Of a stretch of 64,000 nucleotides of DNA, positions 28,065 to 36,505 are shown piece after piece. How positions within the stretch are numbered: position 1 is the stretch's first letter; every line of letters starts with the position of its first letter. A program made the position numbers and the translations under genes. Source of the stretch: JALORV01 sp035429805 (GTDB lineage Bacteria > Pseudomonadota > Gammaproteobacteria > Burkholderiales > Burkholderiaceae_F); assembly GCA_035429805.1 (NCBI GenBank), contig DAOMFL010000002.1:83421-147420 (forward strand), in the 5' to 3' direction. Below the pieces are notes generated by a model. That model searched no databases. It saw only the letters and a list, made by a program, of their open reading frames with translations, and was not told where the DNA came from.

Positions 28065-28918
28065 TGAAGCTGGCCGGGTTCGAGGTCGGACTCGAGCGGC
28101 CCTTCTTCCTCATTGCCGGGCCCTGCGTCATCGAATCCGAGCAGATGGCACTGGACACGGCCGGACGGCTGCGTGACCTCACGCGTGAGCTCGGTGTCCC
28201 GTTCATTTACAAGTCGAGCTTCGACAAGGCCAACCGAAGCTCGGGCAGGAGCTTCCGCGGCCTTGGCATCGACGAGGGCCTGCGCATCCTTTCGCTGGTG
28301 AAGAAATCGATCGGCGTGCCGGTGCTTACCGATGTGCACGATGAGGGCGATATCGCGCCGGCCGCGTCGGTGGTCGACGTGCTGCAGACGCCGGCGTTCC
28401 TGTGCCGGCAGACGGATTTCATCCAGGCCTGCGCGGTCGCCGGTCCCCCGGTGAACATCAAGAAGGGCCAGTTCCTCGCGCCGGGCGACATGAAGAATGT
28501 CATCGACAAGGCGCGCGATGCCGCGCGCGAAGCGGGTCTGCCGGAGGACCGGTTCCTCGCCTGCGAGCGGGGCGCAAGCTTCGGCTACAACAACCTGGTA
28601 TCCGACATGCGCTCGCTCGCGATCATGCGCGAAACCGGCGCGCCAGTCGTCTTCGACGCCACGCACTCGGTGCAGCTGCCGGGCGGACAGGGCACGTCGA
28701 GCGGCGGCCAGAGAGAGTTCGTGCCGGTGCTGGCACGGGCTGCGGTCGCGGTGGGCGTCGCCGGAATCTTCATGGAGACGCACCCGAAGCCGGCCGAGGC
28801 AAAGTCCGACGGGCCGAACGCGGTGCCGCTCGACCGCATGCGCGAACTGCTCGAGACGCTGATTGAACTCGATCGCGTCGCCAAGAAGCGGCCGTTCCTC
28901 GAAGCCGACTTTCATTGA
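28064..28918 (+). CDS. kdsA: 3-deoxy-D-manno-octulosonate 8-phosphate synthase
   Basis: Condenses phosphoenolpyruvate with arabinose 5-phosphate to form KDO-8-phosphate for lipopolysaccharide. The first visible bases TGAAGCTG are best read as an ATG whose A is the last N, giving MKLAGFEVG and 284 residues. Cys21 in AGPCVIESEQ takes the place of the Asn of E. coli KdsA, which marks the metal-dependent class; YKSSFDKANRSS, HPKPAEAKSDG and the QLPGGQ segment agree. The start codon itself cannot be proved because of the gap. Confidence 0.93.
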   Translation, partial: XKLAGFEVGLERPFFLIAGPCVIESEQMALDTAGRLRDLTRELGVPFIYKSSFDKANRSSGRSFRGLGIDEGLRILSLVKKSIGVPVLTDVHDEGDIAPAASVVDVLQTPAFLCRQTDFIQACAVAGPPVNIKKGQFLAPGDMKNVIDKARDAAREAGLPEDRFLACERGASFGYNNLVSDMRSLAIMRETGAPVVFDATHSVQLPGGQGTSSGGQREFVPVLARAAVAVGVAGIFMETHPKPAEAKSDGPNAVPLDRMRELLETLIELDRVAKKRPFLEADFH

Positions 28919-28931
28919 AAGGAGACCCAGG

Positions 28932-29240
28932 ATGCCGGCCGCCTATGTCATCGTCGAGATGAAGATCACCGACCCCGAGCAATACAAGCAGTACATGGCC
29001 GAAGCACCGGCGACGATCGCGGCCCTTGGCGGCGAGTATCTGGTGCGCGGCGGCCGGCACGAAGCGCTGGAAGGCGACTGGCAGCCCGCGCGCGTGGCGC
29101 TGCTGAAGTTCCCGAGCTACGAGAAGGCGAAGGCCTGGTACGACGAAAGCACGTACCGCACCGTTCGGGCGAGACGCGCCGGCGCCACCGAATACTTCAA
29201 CATGATCCTGGTCGAAGGCGTCGCCGCGCCGGTTGGCTGA
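28932..29240 (+). CDS. DUF1330 family protein
   Basis: A 102-residue cytosolic protein with the dimeric alpha/beta-barrel (ferredoxin-like) fold of the DUF1330 family. It begins AAYVIVEMKITDPEQYKQY and contains GGEYLVRGG and the typical FPSYEKAKAWYDE. The biochemical function is unknown. It starts 13 bases after kdsA behind AAAGGAGA and lies 29 bases before eno, so it is part of that operon, a position I recall from betaproteobacteria. Confidence 0.88.
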   Translation: MPAAYVIVEMKITDPEQYKQYMAEAPATIAALGGEYLVRGGRHEALEGDWQPARVALLKFPSYEKAKAWYDESTYRTVRARRAGATEYFNMILVEGVAAPVG

Positions 29241-29269
29241 GACACGCAGGTTTCCGAGAAGAACAGACC

Positions 29270-30553
29270 ATGTCCTCCATCGTTGACATCATCGGCCGCG
29301 AGATCCTCGATTCGCGCGGCAACCCCACCGTCGAGTGTGATGTGCTGCTTGAGTCCGGCGTCATGGGCCGCGCTGCGGTGCCGTCGGGTGCCTCGACCGG
29401 ATCGCGTGAGGCGATCGAACTGCGCGACGGCGACAAAGGCCGCTACCTCGGCAAGGGCGTCCTGACGGCGGTCGAGAACATCAATACCGAGATCTCCGAA
29501 GCGGTTATGGGCCTGGAAGCAAACGAGCAGGCCTTCCTCGATCGCACGCTGATCGAGCTCGATGGCACGGAGAACAAGTCGCGACTCGGCGCCAACGCGA
29601 TGCTGGCGGTGTCGATGGCGGTGGCGAAGGCCGCGGCCGAGGAAGCCGGTCTGCCGCTGTACCGTTATTTCGGCGGCAGCGGGCCGATGTCGATGCCGGT
29701 GCCGATGATGAACGTCATCAACGGCGGCGCACACGCGAATAACAGCCTCGACCTGCAGGAGTTCATGATCGTGCCGGTCGGAGCGCCGAGCTTTTCCGAG
29801 GCCGTGCGCTATGGCGCCGAAGTCTTCCACTCGCTGAAGAAGCTGATCGACAAGGGTGGCATGAGTACGGCGGTCGGCGACGAGGGCGGCTTCGCGCCGA
29901 GCGTCGCGAGCCACGAGGCGGCGATCCAGCTCATCCTGCAGGCGATCGATGCCGCCGGCTATACGGCCGGCTCGCAGGTGGCCATCGCGCTCGACTGCGC
30001 CGCGAGCGAGTTCTACCGGGACGGCGCCTATCACCTCGACGGCGAGGGTCTGCGCCTTTCCGCGGCCGACTGGACCAACATGCTCGCCTCCTGGTGCGAC
30101 AAGTACCCGATCCTCTCGATCGAGGATGGCATGGCCGAGAACGACTGGGACGGCTGGGCCACGCTCACGGAGCGGCTCGGGTCGCGCATCCAGCTGGTGG
30201 GCGACGACCTGTTCGTCACCAACACCGCGATCCTGCGCGAAGGAATCCGCCGCGGGGTCGCCAATTCGGTCCTCATCAAGATCAACCAGATCGGTACACT
30301 GACCGAAACGTTCGCGGCGATCGAGATGGCAAAGTGCGCCGGCTACACCTCGGTCGTCAGTCACCGTTCCGGCGAGACCGAGGACTCGACCATCGCCGAC
30401 ATCGCGGTCGGCACCAACGCGATGCAGATCAAGACCGGGTCGATGAGCCGGTCCGACCGGGTCGCCAAGTACAACCAGCTGCTGCGCATCGAAGAGGACC
30501 TCGGCGACATCGCGAGCTATCCGGGGCGCGGCGCGTATTACAACCTGCGCTGA
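29270..30553 (+). CDS. eno: Enolase
   Basis: A 427-residue glycolytic enzyme interconverting 2-phosphoglycerate and phosphoenolpyruvate. It opens with IVDIIGREILDSRGNPTVE; the signature LIKINQIGTLTET and the SHRSGETEDSTIAD loop are present, with magnesium ligands in ALDCAAS, IEDGMAE and VGDDLFV. Enolase is also a degradosome component in many proteobacteria. Its product PEP is the KdsA substrate. Length is typical. Confidence 0.98.
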   Translation: MSSIVDIIGREILDSRGNPTVECDVLLESGVMGRAAVPSGASTGSREAIELRDGDKGRYLGKGVLTAVENINTEISEAVMGLEANEQAFLDRTLIELDGTENKSRLGANAMLAVSMAVAKAAAEEAGLPLYRYFGGSGPMSMPVPMMNVINGGAHANNSLDLQEFMIVPVGAPSFSEAVRYGAEVFHSLKKLIDKGGMSTAVGDEGGFAPSVASHEAAIQLILQAIDAAGYTAGSQVAIALDCAASEFYRDGAYHLDGEGLRLSAADWTNMLASWCDKYPILSIEDGMAENDWDGWATLTERLGSRIQLVGDDLFVTNTAILREGIRRGVANSVLIKINQIGTLTETFAAIEMAKCAGYTSVVSHRSGETEDSTIADIAVGTNAMQIKTGSMSRSDRVAKYNQLLRIEEDLGDIASYPGRGAYYNLR

Positions 30554-30556
30554 CCG

Positions 30557-30859
30557 ATGCGGATACTCGGCCTCGTGGTCGCCGCGCTGCTGGTCGCGAT
30601 CCAGTATCCGCTGTGGTTCGGCAAGGGCGGCTGGCTGCGCGCCTGGGAACTGGAACGGCAGCTTGCCGCGCAGCGGGCGACCAATGCCGCGCTCGCCGCG
30701 CGCAATGCCGAATCCGCGGCGGAGGTCGCGAGCCTGCGCGAGGGTAACGAAGCGATCGCCGAGCGGGCGCGCCAGCAGCTGAACATGGTGCGCGAGGGCG
30801 AGGTGTTCTTCCAGTTCATCGGTCGGCCGACGACGCCCGCGGGCGAGGCGCCGCGATGA
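30557..30859 (+). CDS. ftsB: Cell division protein FtsB
   Basis: A 100-residue bitopic membrane protein of the FtsQLB divisome complex. One N-terminal membrane helix (3-20) precedes WFGKGGWLRAWELERQLA and a coiled coil (about 28-70), then the conserved ERARQQLNMVREGEVFFQF. The gene begins 3 bases after eno, its standard position in beta- and gammaproteobacteria. The Pro-rich C-terminus is short. Confidence 0.93.
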   Translation: MRILGLVVAALLVAIQYPLWFGKGGWLRAWELERQLAAQRATNAALAARNAESAAEVASLREGNEAIAERARQQLNMVREGEVFFQFIGRPTTPAGEAPR

Positions 30860-30903
30860 GCCCCGGCGGCAGCCCGCTGCGACCGCACTAAGGGGAGGGC
30901 ACC

Positions 30904-32208
30904 GTGAACCTGCATCGGATGCTGAAGCAGCGTGAAGAGCGCGGCGCGCCGCTGCGTGTCGGCCTGATCGGCGCCGGCAAGTTCGGATCGATGTTCCTGT
31001 CGCAGGCGAGGCATACGCCGGGCGTGCGCATCACCGCGATTGCCGATCTCGTTCCGCAGCGCGCACGCGAAGCGCTGCGCAAGGTCGGCTGGAGCGACTC
31101 TTCGATCGCGACGGTGCGCTACTTCGACGATGCTCGCCGCATGATCGAGGAACCCGATGTCGACCTCGTGATCGATGCGACCGGCTCGCCCGGTGCGGGC
31201 ATCGGCCACGTCATGGCCTGCTGCGAACACCGCAAGCACGTCATCATGGTCAACGTCGAGGCGGACGCGCTGGCTGGACCGCTTCTGGCCGAGCGCGCGC
31301 GCGACGCGGGCATCGTGTACTCGCTGGCCTACGGCGACCAGCCGGCGCTGATCTGCGAGATGGTCGACTGGGCGCGGGCCTGCGGCTTCGAGGTGATCGC
31401 CGCCGGCAAAGGCACGAAGTACCTGCCCGAATATCACGCCTCGACGCCTGCAACCGTCTGGCGGCACTACGGCCTCAGCGAGGAGGACGCACGCCGCGGC
31501 GGCCTGAACGCGCAGATGTTCAACTCGTTCCTCGACGGCACCAAGAGTGCAATCGAAATGTGCGCGGTGGCCAATGCGACCGGTCTGCACGCCCCCGACG
31601 GCCTGGCGTTTCCACCCTGCGGCGTGGACGAGCTGCCGACCGTGCTGCGGCCGCATGCCGAAGGCGGCGTGCTGCACCAGCGCGGGCAGGTCGAAGTGAT
31701 CTCCAGCCTGCAGCGTGACGGCAACCCGGTGGTCCGCGACCTGCGCTGGGGTGTGTATGTCGTGTTTTCGGGCGGCAGCGAGTATGTCGAGCGCTGCTTC
31801 CGCGAGTATGGCCTGGTCACCGACCCGAGCGGGCAATACTCGGCGCTGTACAAGCCGTTTCACCTGATCGGCCTGGAGCTCGGCATCAGTGTCGCGAGCG
31901 TGGGGCTGCGCGGCGAGCCGACCGGTGCGCCGATCGGCTTCAATGCGGACGTCGTGGCCACAGCGAAGCGCGATCTCGCTGCCGGCGACACTCTCGACGG
32001 CGAGGGCGGTGCCACCGTTTATGGTCGTGTGATGCCCGCCGCGGAATCGCTGCGCCTGCAGGGGCTGCCGCTGGGGCTGGCCCACCATGTCCGGCTGCAC
32101 CGGCCCGTTGCCGCCGGCCAGGTCGTCCGGTGGAGCGACGTCGAGATCGACGAGTCGCTGCCGGCCGTTGTGTTCCGGCGCGAAATGGAAGCGGCCCCTC
32201 GCGACTAG
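30904..32208 (+). CDS. NAD(P)-dependent oxidoreductase with SAF domain (COG4091)
   Basis: 434 residues with an N-terminal Rossmann domain (GLIGAGKFGSMF near 20-31; DLVIDATGSPGAG), a central dehydrogenase-like domain and a C-terminal SAF domain (about 350-425). It belongs to the family often labelled predicted homoserine dehydrogenase, but it lacks features that would establish that activity; the substrate is unknown. The start is GTG behind GGGGAGGG. It follows ftsB by 44 bases and is not obviously part of its function. Confidence 0.75.
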   Translation: MNLHRMLKQREERGAPLRVGLIGAGKFGSMFLSQARHTPGVRITAIADLVPQRAREALRKVGWSDSSIATVRYFDDARRMIEEPDVDLVIDATGSPGAGIGHVMACCEHRKHVIMVNVEADALAGPLLAERARDAGIVYSLAYGDQPALICEMVDWARACGFEVIAAGKGTKYLPEYHASTPATVWRHYGLSEEDARRGGLNAQMFNSFLDGTKSAIEMCAVANATGLHAPDGLAFPPCGVDELPTVLRPHAEGGVLHQRGQVEVISSLQRDGNPVVRDLRWGVYVVFSGGSEYVERCFREYGLVTDPSGQYSALYKPFHLIGLELGISVASVGLRGEPTGAPIGFNADVVATAKRDLAAGDTLDGEGGATVYGRVMPAAESLRLQGLPLGLAHHVRLHRPVAAGQVVRWSDVEIDESLPAVVFRREMEAAPRD

Positions 32209-32220
32209 GCTGAGGGCGGA

Positions 32221-32751
32221 CTACTTCGCGGCGCCCGCTGCGCGCTGGCGCTCCTTCCGGATCACCGCCTCGTCGTATTCATCAAAGGGCTTGTCGCAGC
32301 GCGCGAGCCACGCGGCGCGGCGGTCGACCAGCGCCTTGCTCTGTTCGTTCAGCGCGCGTGAACGCGTGTTGTAGTCGCTGGCCAACTCGACGCGCTTGGC
32401 CACATCGCCCAGCAGTGCCTCCTTGGCTGCGGCATCTTCCGGGTTGAGTGAGTCGCGCCTCTTGGCGTGCTCGGCGTCGAGCTTCTGGATCTCGGCCTGC
32501 TGCGCGTTCAGCGCCGCGTCTTCCTTCAGCACCTGGGCCCGGATCTCCTTCAGCTTGTCCTGCTCGTCCATGCAGGCCCGAAGTTCGTCGCGGGTCATGA
32601 GGCCGGCTTTGCTCTTGGGGCCTGTCGTCGTCGCGTCCGGCGTCGACTTCTTTGGCGGGGCGTCCGCCGCCAGCGCCTGCGTGGATGAAAGGACGGCCAG
32701 CACGGCCGTGGAGAGGAGCGCCCGTAGCGCGCGCAGGGTCTGAGGCTTCAT
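32221..32751 (-). CDS. Hypothetical secreted coiled-coil protein
   Basis: A 176-residue unrecognised protein. A signal peptide (about 1-29, ending TQALAAD) is followed by a charged, mostly helical body with a predicted long coiled coil (about 55-150: MDEQDKLKEIRAQVLKEDAAL and so on). Only two cysteines are present, Cys60 and one near residue 152 (ARCDKPFDEYDE), which could form a disulfide. The stop is 12 bases from the convergent COG4091 stop. It lies 8 bases after hslO on the same strand and may share its transcript. Confidence 0.7.
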   Translation of the reverse strand: MKPQTLRALRALLSTAVLAVLSSTQALAADAPPKKSTPDATTTGPKSKAGLMTRDELRACMDEQDKLKEIRAQVLKEDAALNAQQAEIQKLDAEHAKRRDSLNPEDAAAKEALLGDVAKRVELASDYNTRSRALNEQSKALVDRRAAWLARCDKPFDEYDEAVIRKERQRAAGAAK

Positions 32752-32759
32752 CGAGGGTC

Positions 32760-33668
32760 CTAGTGTCGGGTGGCCTGGGATTCGGTGCCGGTGTCGCCGC
32801 TCGTGAAGAGCTGCGCCACGTCTACGATGTCGAAGGAATACTGTCGATTGCAGAAGTCGCAGGTGACCGTGACGGCCTTCATCTCGTCGATGATCGAGTC
32901 GACCTCGGCGCGGCCGAGCGAGATCAGCATGCGGCCGATGCGCTCGCGCGAGCAGCGGCAGGCGAACCGCGGCGCGAGTGTCGCCTGCGGATCGAGACGC
33001 TCCTGGCCGTACAGTCTCCGCATCACCGCCTCGGGCGCGAGTTGCAGCAACTCTTCGCGGCTCAGCGTGCCGCCGAGCATCGTGGCGCGGTTCCACGCGT
33101 CCTCGTTGGTGACCACTCCAACGCCGCCCTGGTCGGGGAGGCGCTGCAGCAGCATGCCTGCGCTGATCCGGCCATCGGCTGCAAGCTTGAGCTTGGTATC
33201 GACCTGCTCCGACTGCCGCATGTAGGTTTCGAGCACGTCGGCCATCGAATCGCCGTCGAGCGGAACGATGCCCTGATACGGCTGCTGGCCAGGAACCGGA
33301 TCGCGCGGATCAAGCGTGATCGCGAAGCGGCCCCGGCCGGAGCGGTTGATCAGTTCGCGCATCGTTGCTGTGTCCGTGATCGGCTGGTCTCGCAGCTTCG
33401 CAGTGGCGCGCAGTGCGAGGTCCGGCTGCACCTCGACCACCAGCAGCTTGACGGGTCCGTCGCCGTGAACCTGCATCACCAGCGCGCCGTTGAACTTGAT
33501 GCTGCTTGCGAGCAGCGCGGCCGCGGCGACCATCTCGCCCAGCAACTGCTTCACCGGCGCCGGGTAATCGTGGTGCGCCGTCATCTGCTGCCAGGCTTCG
33601 GATATGTGCACCAGTTCGCCGCGGACCGGCGCGCCGTGGAACAGGAACTTCAGCAGGCGATCGCTCAT
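32760..33668 (-). CDS. hslO: Redox-regulated chaperone Hsp33
   Basis: A 302-residue cytosolic holdase activated by oxidation. The four zinc cysteines are present as C237-x-C239 (CRCSRERIG) and C270-x-x-C273 (CDFC). The N-terminal domain has the usual ALLASSIKFNGALVMQVHGDGPV. The spacing agrees with the family, so the redox switch should work. It is followed by a secreted coiled-coil gene and preceded by a gamma-carbonic anhydrase gene, 9 bases upstream. Confidence 0.95.
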   Translation of the reverse strand: MSDRLLKFLFHGAPVRGELVHISEAWQQMTAHHDYPAPVKQLLGEMVAAAALLASSIKFNGALVMQVHGDGPVKLLVVEVQPDLALRATAKLRDQPITDTATMRELINRSGRGRFAITLDPRDPVPGQQPYQGIVPLDGDSMADVLETYMRQSEQVDTKLKLAADGRISAGMLLQRLPDQGGVGVVTNEDAWNRATMLGGTLSREELLQLAPEAVMRRLYGQERLDPQATLAPRFACRCSRERIGRMLISLGRAEVDSIIDEMKAVTVTCDFCNRQYSFDIVDVAQLFTSGDTGTESQATRH

Positions 33669-33677
33669 GAGCCGCCG

Positions 33678-34202
33678 CTATCCGATGCGCTTCAGGGCGC
33701 CCTTGTAGAACTGCCCGCGCGTCGCATAGCCGGACGTATTGCGGTGCATGCCGGCGATCTGCGCCTCGTCCATCGTGCGAATCACCTTGCCCGGAGCGCC
33801 GACCACCAGCGAGTTGTCCGGGATTTCCTTGCCCTCGGTGACTACGGCACCGGCGGCGATCAGGCAGTTGCGCCCGATCCGCGCTCCGTTGAGCACGATC
33901 GCCTGGATGCCGATCAGGCTGCCTTCGCCGATGGTGCAGCCGTGCACGCAGGCCTGGTGGCCGATCGTCACGTTGGCCGCAATCGTGAGCGGGAAGCCGG
34001 GATCGGTGTGCAGCACACAGCATTCCTGCACGTTGCTGTTCTCGCCGATGACGATCGGCTCGTTGTCGCCGCGTATCGTCGCGTACGGCCAGATGTTGGC
34101 GCGGGCGCCCAGGACGACGAGCCCGATCAGCGTCGCGTGTTCGTGGATGAACGCGGTCGGGTGAATGTCGGGCACCCGGTCGCCGAGCTGATAGATGCTC
34201 AT
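33678..34202 (-). CDS. Gamma-carbonic anhydrase family protein
   Basis: A 174-residue left-handed beta-helix protein of the YrdA/PaaY type. Hexapeptide repeats run from about residue 20 to 140. The metal-site histidines appear in VLHTDPG and in IGHQACVHGC, and the conserved ATIRGDN loop is present, so a metal site is likely. Many such members have weak or no carbonic anhydrase activity. The ATG at 34202 gives the family length; longer in-frame text upstream runs antisense to the DUF455 gene. Confidence 0.9.
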   Translation of the reverse strand: MSIYQLGDRVPDIHPTAFIHEHATLIGLVVLGARANIWPYATIRGDNEPIVIGENSNVQECCVLHTDPGFPLTIAANVTIGHQACVHGCTIGEGSLIGIQAIVLNGARIGRNCLIAAGAVVTEGKEIPDNSLVVGAPGKVIRTMDEAQIAGMHRNTSGYATRGQFYKGALKRIG

Positions 34203-34309
34203 GACTGTGGCTGGGAAACGTGCACGGAAGGGAAGAAGATGTCGCCAACGATGATGTTGGTCCGAATGGCGAAGTGTAAGGCGAGTGCGATGCCGGCCGC
34301 GGCAACGGC

Positions 34310-35128
34310 ATGGACGCGATCGTGAGAGAGCTGCGGAGTGCCGCACTCGACGCGTTGACGATCCGCGAGCCGGGCGCCCGGTGCAAGGCCGTGCGGGCGC
34401 TCTCGCCGGCGATGACGCTCGATCCGGACCGGTGCCTTTTCCCGCACGGTGCGGTGCCGGGTCGACCTGAGCGGCCACGGCTCGTCGCACCCGACCGTGT
34501 GCCTCAGCGTGCGGCGGGCTCGATCGCCGGCCGCGCGGCCCTGCTTCACGCCGTCGCGCACATCGAATTCAACGCGATCGGACTGGCACTGGATGCGATC
34601 TGGCGCTTTGCCGGCCTGCCTCGCGCCTACTACCTTGACTGGCTGCAGGTGGCGCACGAGGAGACGCTGCATTTCACCTTGCTCACCGATCACTTGGCAA
34701 CGCTGGGCCATGGCTACGGCGATTTCGACGCTCACGACGGCCTCTGGGAGATGGCAGCGCGTACCGCCGACGATGTCCTCGACCGCATGGCGCTGGTGCC
34801 GCGGCGGCTCGAGGCGCGCGGGCTGGATGCGGCGCCGGTGGTGAAGGGCAAGCTGATGGCGAGCGGCGATGCCGCCGGTGCAGCGATACTCGACGTAATC
34901 TTGCGCGACGAGATCGGCCACGTCGCCGTCGGCAATCGGTGGTTCCATTGGCTATGCCGCCGCCGCGGCCTGGATCCCAACGCAGCGGATCGCGACATTG
35001 CGGTGCGGCACGGGGCGCCGGAACCGCGGGGACCCTTCAACCTGCCGGCGCGCCGGTCCGCGGGTTTCTCCGAGGACGAACTGGTGCGACTGCAGGCTGC
35101 CGACACTCACCAGAGACCTCCGGATTAG
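34310..35128 (+). CDS. DUF455 ferritin-like domain protein
   Basis: 272 residues. A four-helix bundle with a probable di-metal site is indicated by HIEFNAIGLALD, AHEETLHFTLL and LRDEIGHVAVGNRWF, the Glu/His pattern of the DUF455 family. The biochemical function is not known. It is divergent from the gamma-carbonic anhydrase gene with 107 bases between. Confidence 0.83.
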   Translation: MDAIVRELRSAALDALTIREPGARCKAVRALSPAMTLDPDRCLFPHGAVPGRPERPRLVAPDRVPQRAAGSIAGRAALLHAVAHIEFNAIGLALDAIWRFAGLPRAYYLDWLQVAHEETLHFTLLTDHLATLGHGYGDFDAHDGLWEMAARTADDVLDRMALVPRRLEARGLDAAPVVKGKLMASGDAAGAAILDVILRDEIGHVAVGNRWFHWLCRRRGLDPNAADRDIAVRHGAPEPRGPFNLPARRSAGFSEDELVRLQAADTHQRPPD

Positions 35129-35208
35129 CCAGCTGCCGCGATCGCCTCCACGGGGGATCGGATCCCAAGTCGCGGGCCGATACAGTGCAGAACGAATCTG
35201 GAGGCTGC

Positions 35209-35574
35209 ATGAATCTCGCTGCGATTCTGAATACACCCCTGAGCCAGTTGATCGGTCGGCGCCAGCCGCAGCCGCCGCGCGCCGCCGTCGGGCCGAAGCC
35301 GCGCATGGGGGCGACGCTGTGCTGCGCCGGGCTGCGCATGACGGTCCAGGCGGGCCTGACCGACGAAATGTGGCGGTGGCTCGCTTCCGTGGGCTGGCGC
35401 GAGTTGCGCAGCGGCGAGAACCGGCTGCACTATCGCGCGCTCTCCAGTTCCCTGGTCAACCGGCTCTATGATGTCGATCCGGACGATCGGCAGAAGATCC
35501 TTCTGCTGGCGATCCGCGAAGCGACGCGGCCGTCGCGCGAGGGTGCCGGGGTCGAACGCAGCCCGACGTCCTAG
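35209..35574 (+). CDS. Small hypothetical protein, tandem copy A
   Basis: A 121-residue protein I do not recognise, without signal peptide or membrane helix. The core MTVQAGLTDEMWRWL (44-58) followed by GWRELRSGENRLHYR and an LVNRLYDVDPDDRQKILLLAI helix is repeated in the next gene. ATG 35209 follows CTGGAGG. An in-frame reading further upstream overlaps DUF455 and is not preferred. The basic, Pro-rich N-terminal third (RRQPQPPRAAVGPKPR) looks flexible. Confidence 0.7.
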   Translation: MNLAAILNTPLSQLIGRRQPQPPRAAVGPKPRMGATLCCAGLRMTVQAGLTDEMWRWLASVGWRELRSGENRLHYRALSSSLVNRLYDVDPDDRQKILLLAIREATRPSREGAGVERSPTS

Positions 35575-35638
35575 CCCGTTCGAGGGATACGCGCACGGCC
35601 CGGTGCCGCTAGAGTCGGCCACGGAGGATCTTGCTGAA

Positions 35639-36007
35639 GTGAGTCTTGTCGCCCCTGTCCGCGATTGCGTCCGGAACCTTCTGCGGATCCGCGTCCAGCG
35701 CGATGTCCCGTCCGTGGGTGCCAAGCCCGCGATCGGCGCGCGCGTTTTTCGCGGCGACGTTCGGATGACGGTCCAGGCCGGCATGTCGGACGGTTTGTGG
35801 CGCTGGCTTCTGCAGGAGGGCTGGCGCGAGATCACGTTCCGGCCGGATCGCCGCCGATACCGCGATGTTCCCTCGGCCCTCGTCACGCAGCTGATCGACT
35901 GCCCCGCGGACCAGCGTGACCGGGTGCTGGAGATGGCGCTGGAAAGCGCGGTCCTGCGGCCGGTACTGAACCGCCGCGGCACCTGGGCCAACACGCGCGG
36001 CCGCTAG
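35639..36007 (+). CDS. Small hypothetical protein, tandem copy B
   Basis: A 122-residue paralogue of the gene just upstream, with the same layout: basic N-terminus, VGAKP, MTVQAGMSDGLWRWL, GWREITFRPDRRRYR, ALVTQLIDCPADQRDRVLEMAL. The GTG at 35639, 11 bases after GGAGG, gives a protein collinear with copy A; longer readings overlap copy A. The family has no function I can name. A MaoC-type gene follows 15 bases later. Confidence 0.65.
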   Translation: MSLVAPVRDCVRNLLRIRVQRDVPSVGAKPAIGARVFRGDVRMTVQAGMSDGLWRWLLQEGWREITFRPDRRRYRDVPSALVTQLIDCPADQRDRVLEMALESAVLRPVLNRRGTWANTRGR

Positions 36008-36022
36008 CCGCGGAGGCCGGTT

Positions 36023-36481
36023 GTGCCGCCAGCGATGCCCATCGGGCGGCGGTACTCCGAATTCCGGATCGGTGACACCTTCGGTGTCACGGTCACGATC
36101 ACCGAAGCCCACCTCGATCGCGGCGCCGAACTGATCGGCGACTTCAATCCTCTGCACGTTGACGACGAATTCGCGCGGAAGTCGAGGTTCGGCGGGCGCA
36201 TCCTGCATGGCGTACTCACGTCTGCATTGATGAGCGCGCCGTTCGGCAATCTCGTCTCCGGAACGGCGCTCGGCTATCTCGAACACAACGCACGTTTCCT
36301 GGCGCCGGTGCGGCCGGGCGACGAGCTGACCATCACATGGACAGTGACCGGACTGATGGCAAAGCCGCGCCATGGTGGCGGCATTGTCACTGCGGAATGC
36401 GCGGCGCTTAACCAGGACGACGTGCTCGTCGCCACCGCGACCGGCACGATGCTGGTTGCCGACGGGCCCGCCGTACGCTGA
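36023..36481 (+). CDS. MaoC-like (R)-specific enoyl-CoA hydratase family protein
   Basis: A 152-residue hot-dog-fold protein. The hydratase-2 motif appears as ELIGDFNPLHVDDEFARKSRFGG (catalytic Asp and His in GDFNPLH). The GTG at 36023 is supported by CGGAGG six bases before it. It probably hydrates an enoyl-CoA, but MaoC-fold proteins vary in substrate. It converges with an acyl-CoA synthetase gene 24 bases downstream. Confidence 0.85.
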   Translation: MPPAMPIGRRYSEFRIGDTFGVTVTITEAHLDRGAELIGDFNPLHVDDEFARKSRFGGRILHGVLTSALMSAPFGNLVSGTALGYLEHNARFLAPVRPGDELTITWTVTGLMAKPRHGGGIVTAECAALNQDDVLVATATGTMLVADGPAVR

Positions 36482-36505
36482 CGTCGGATCAGAAGGGCCC
36501 CGGAC

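Noticed and set aside
32652..34325. A 557-residue plus-strand frame opposite hslO and the gamma-carbonic anhydrase gene
   Set aside because: It is antisense to two genes with intact catalytic or zinc motifs and has no motif of its own.
34939..35208. Extended N-terminus for the first tandem small protein
   Set aside because: The in-frame text overlaps the end of the DUF455 gene and is Arg/Ser-rich. ATG 35209 has a ribosome site and matches the start of the paralogue.
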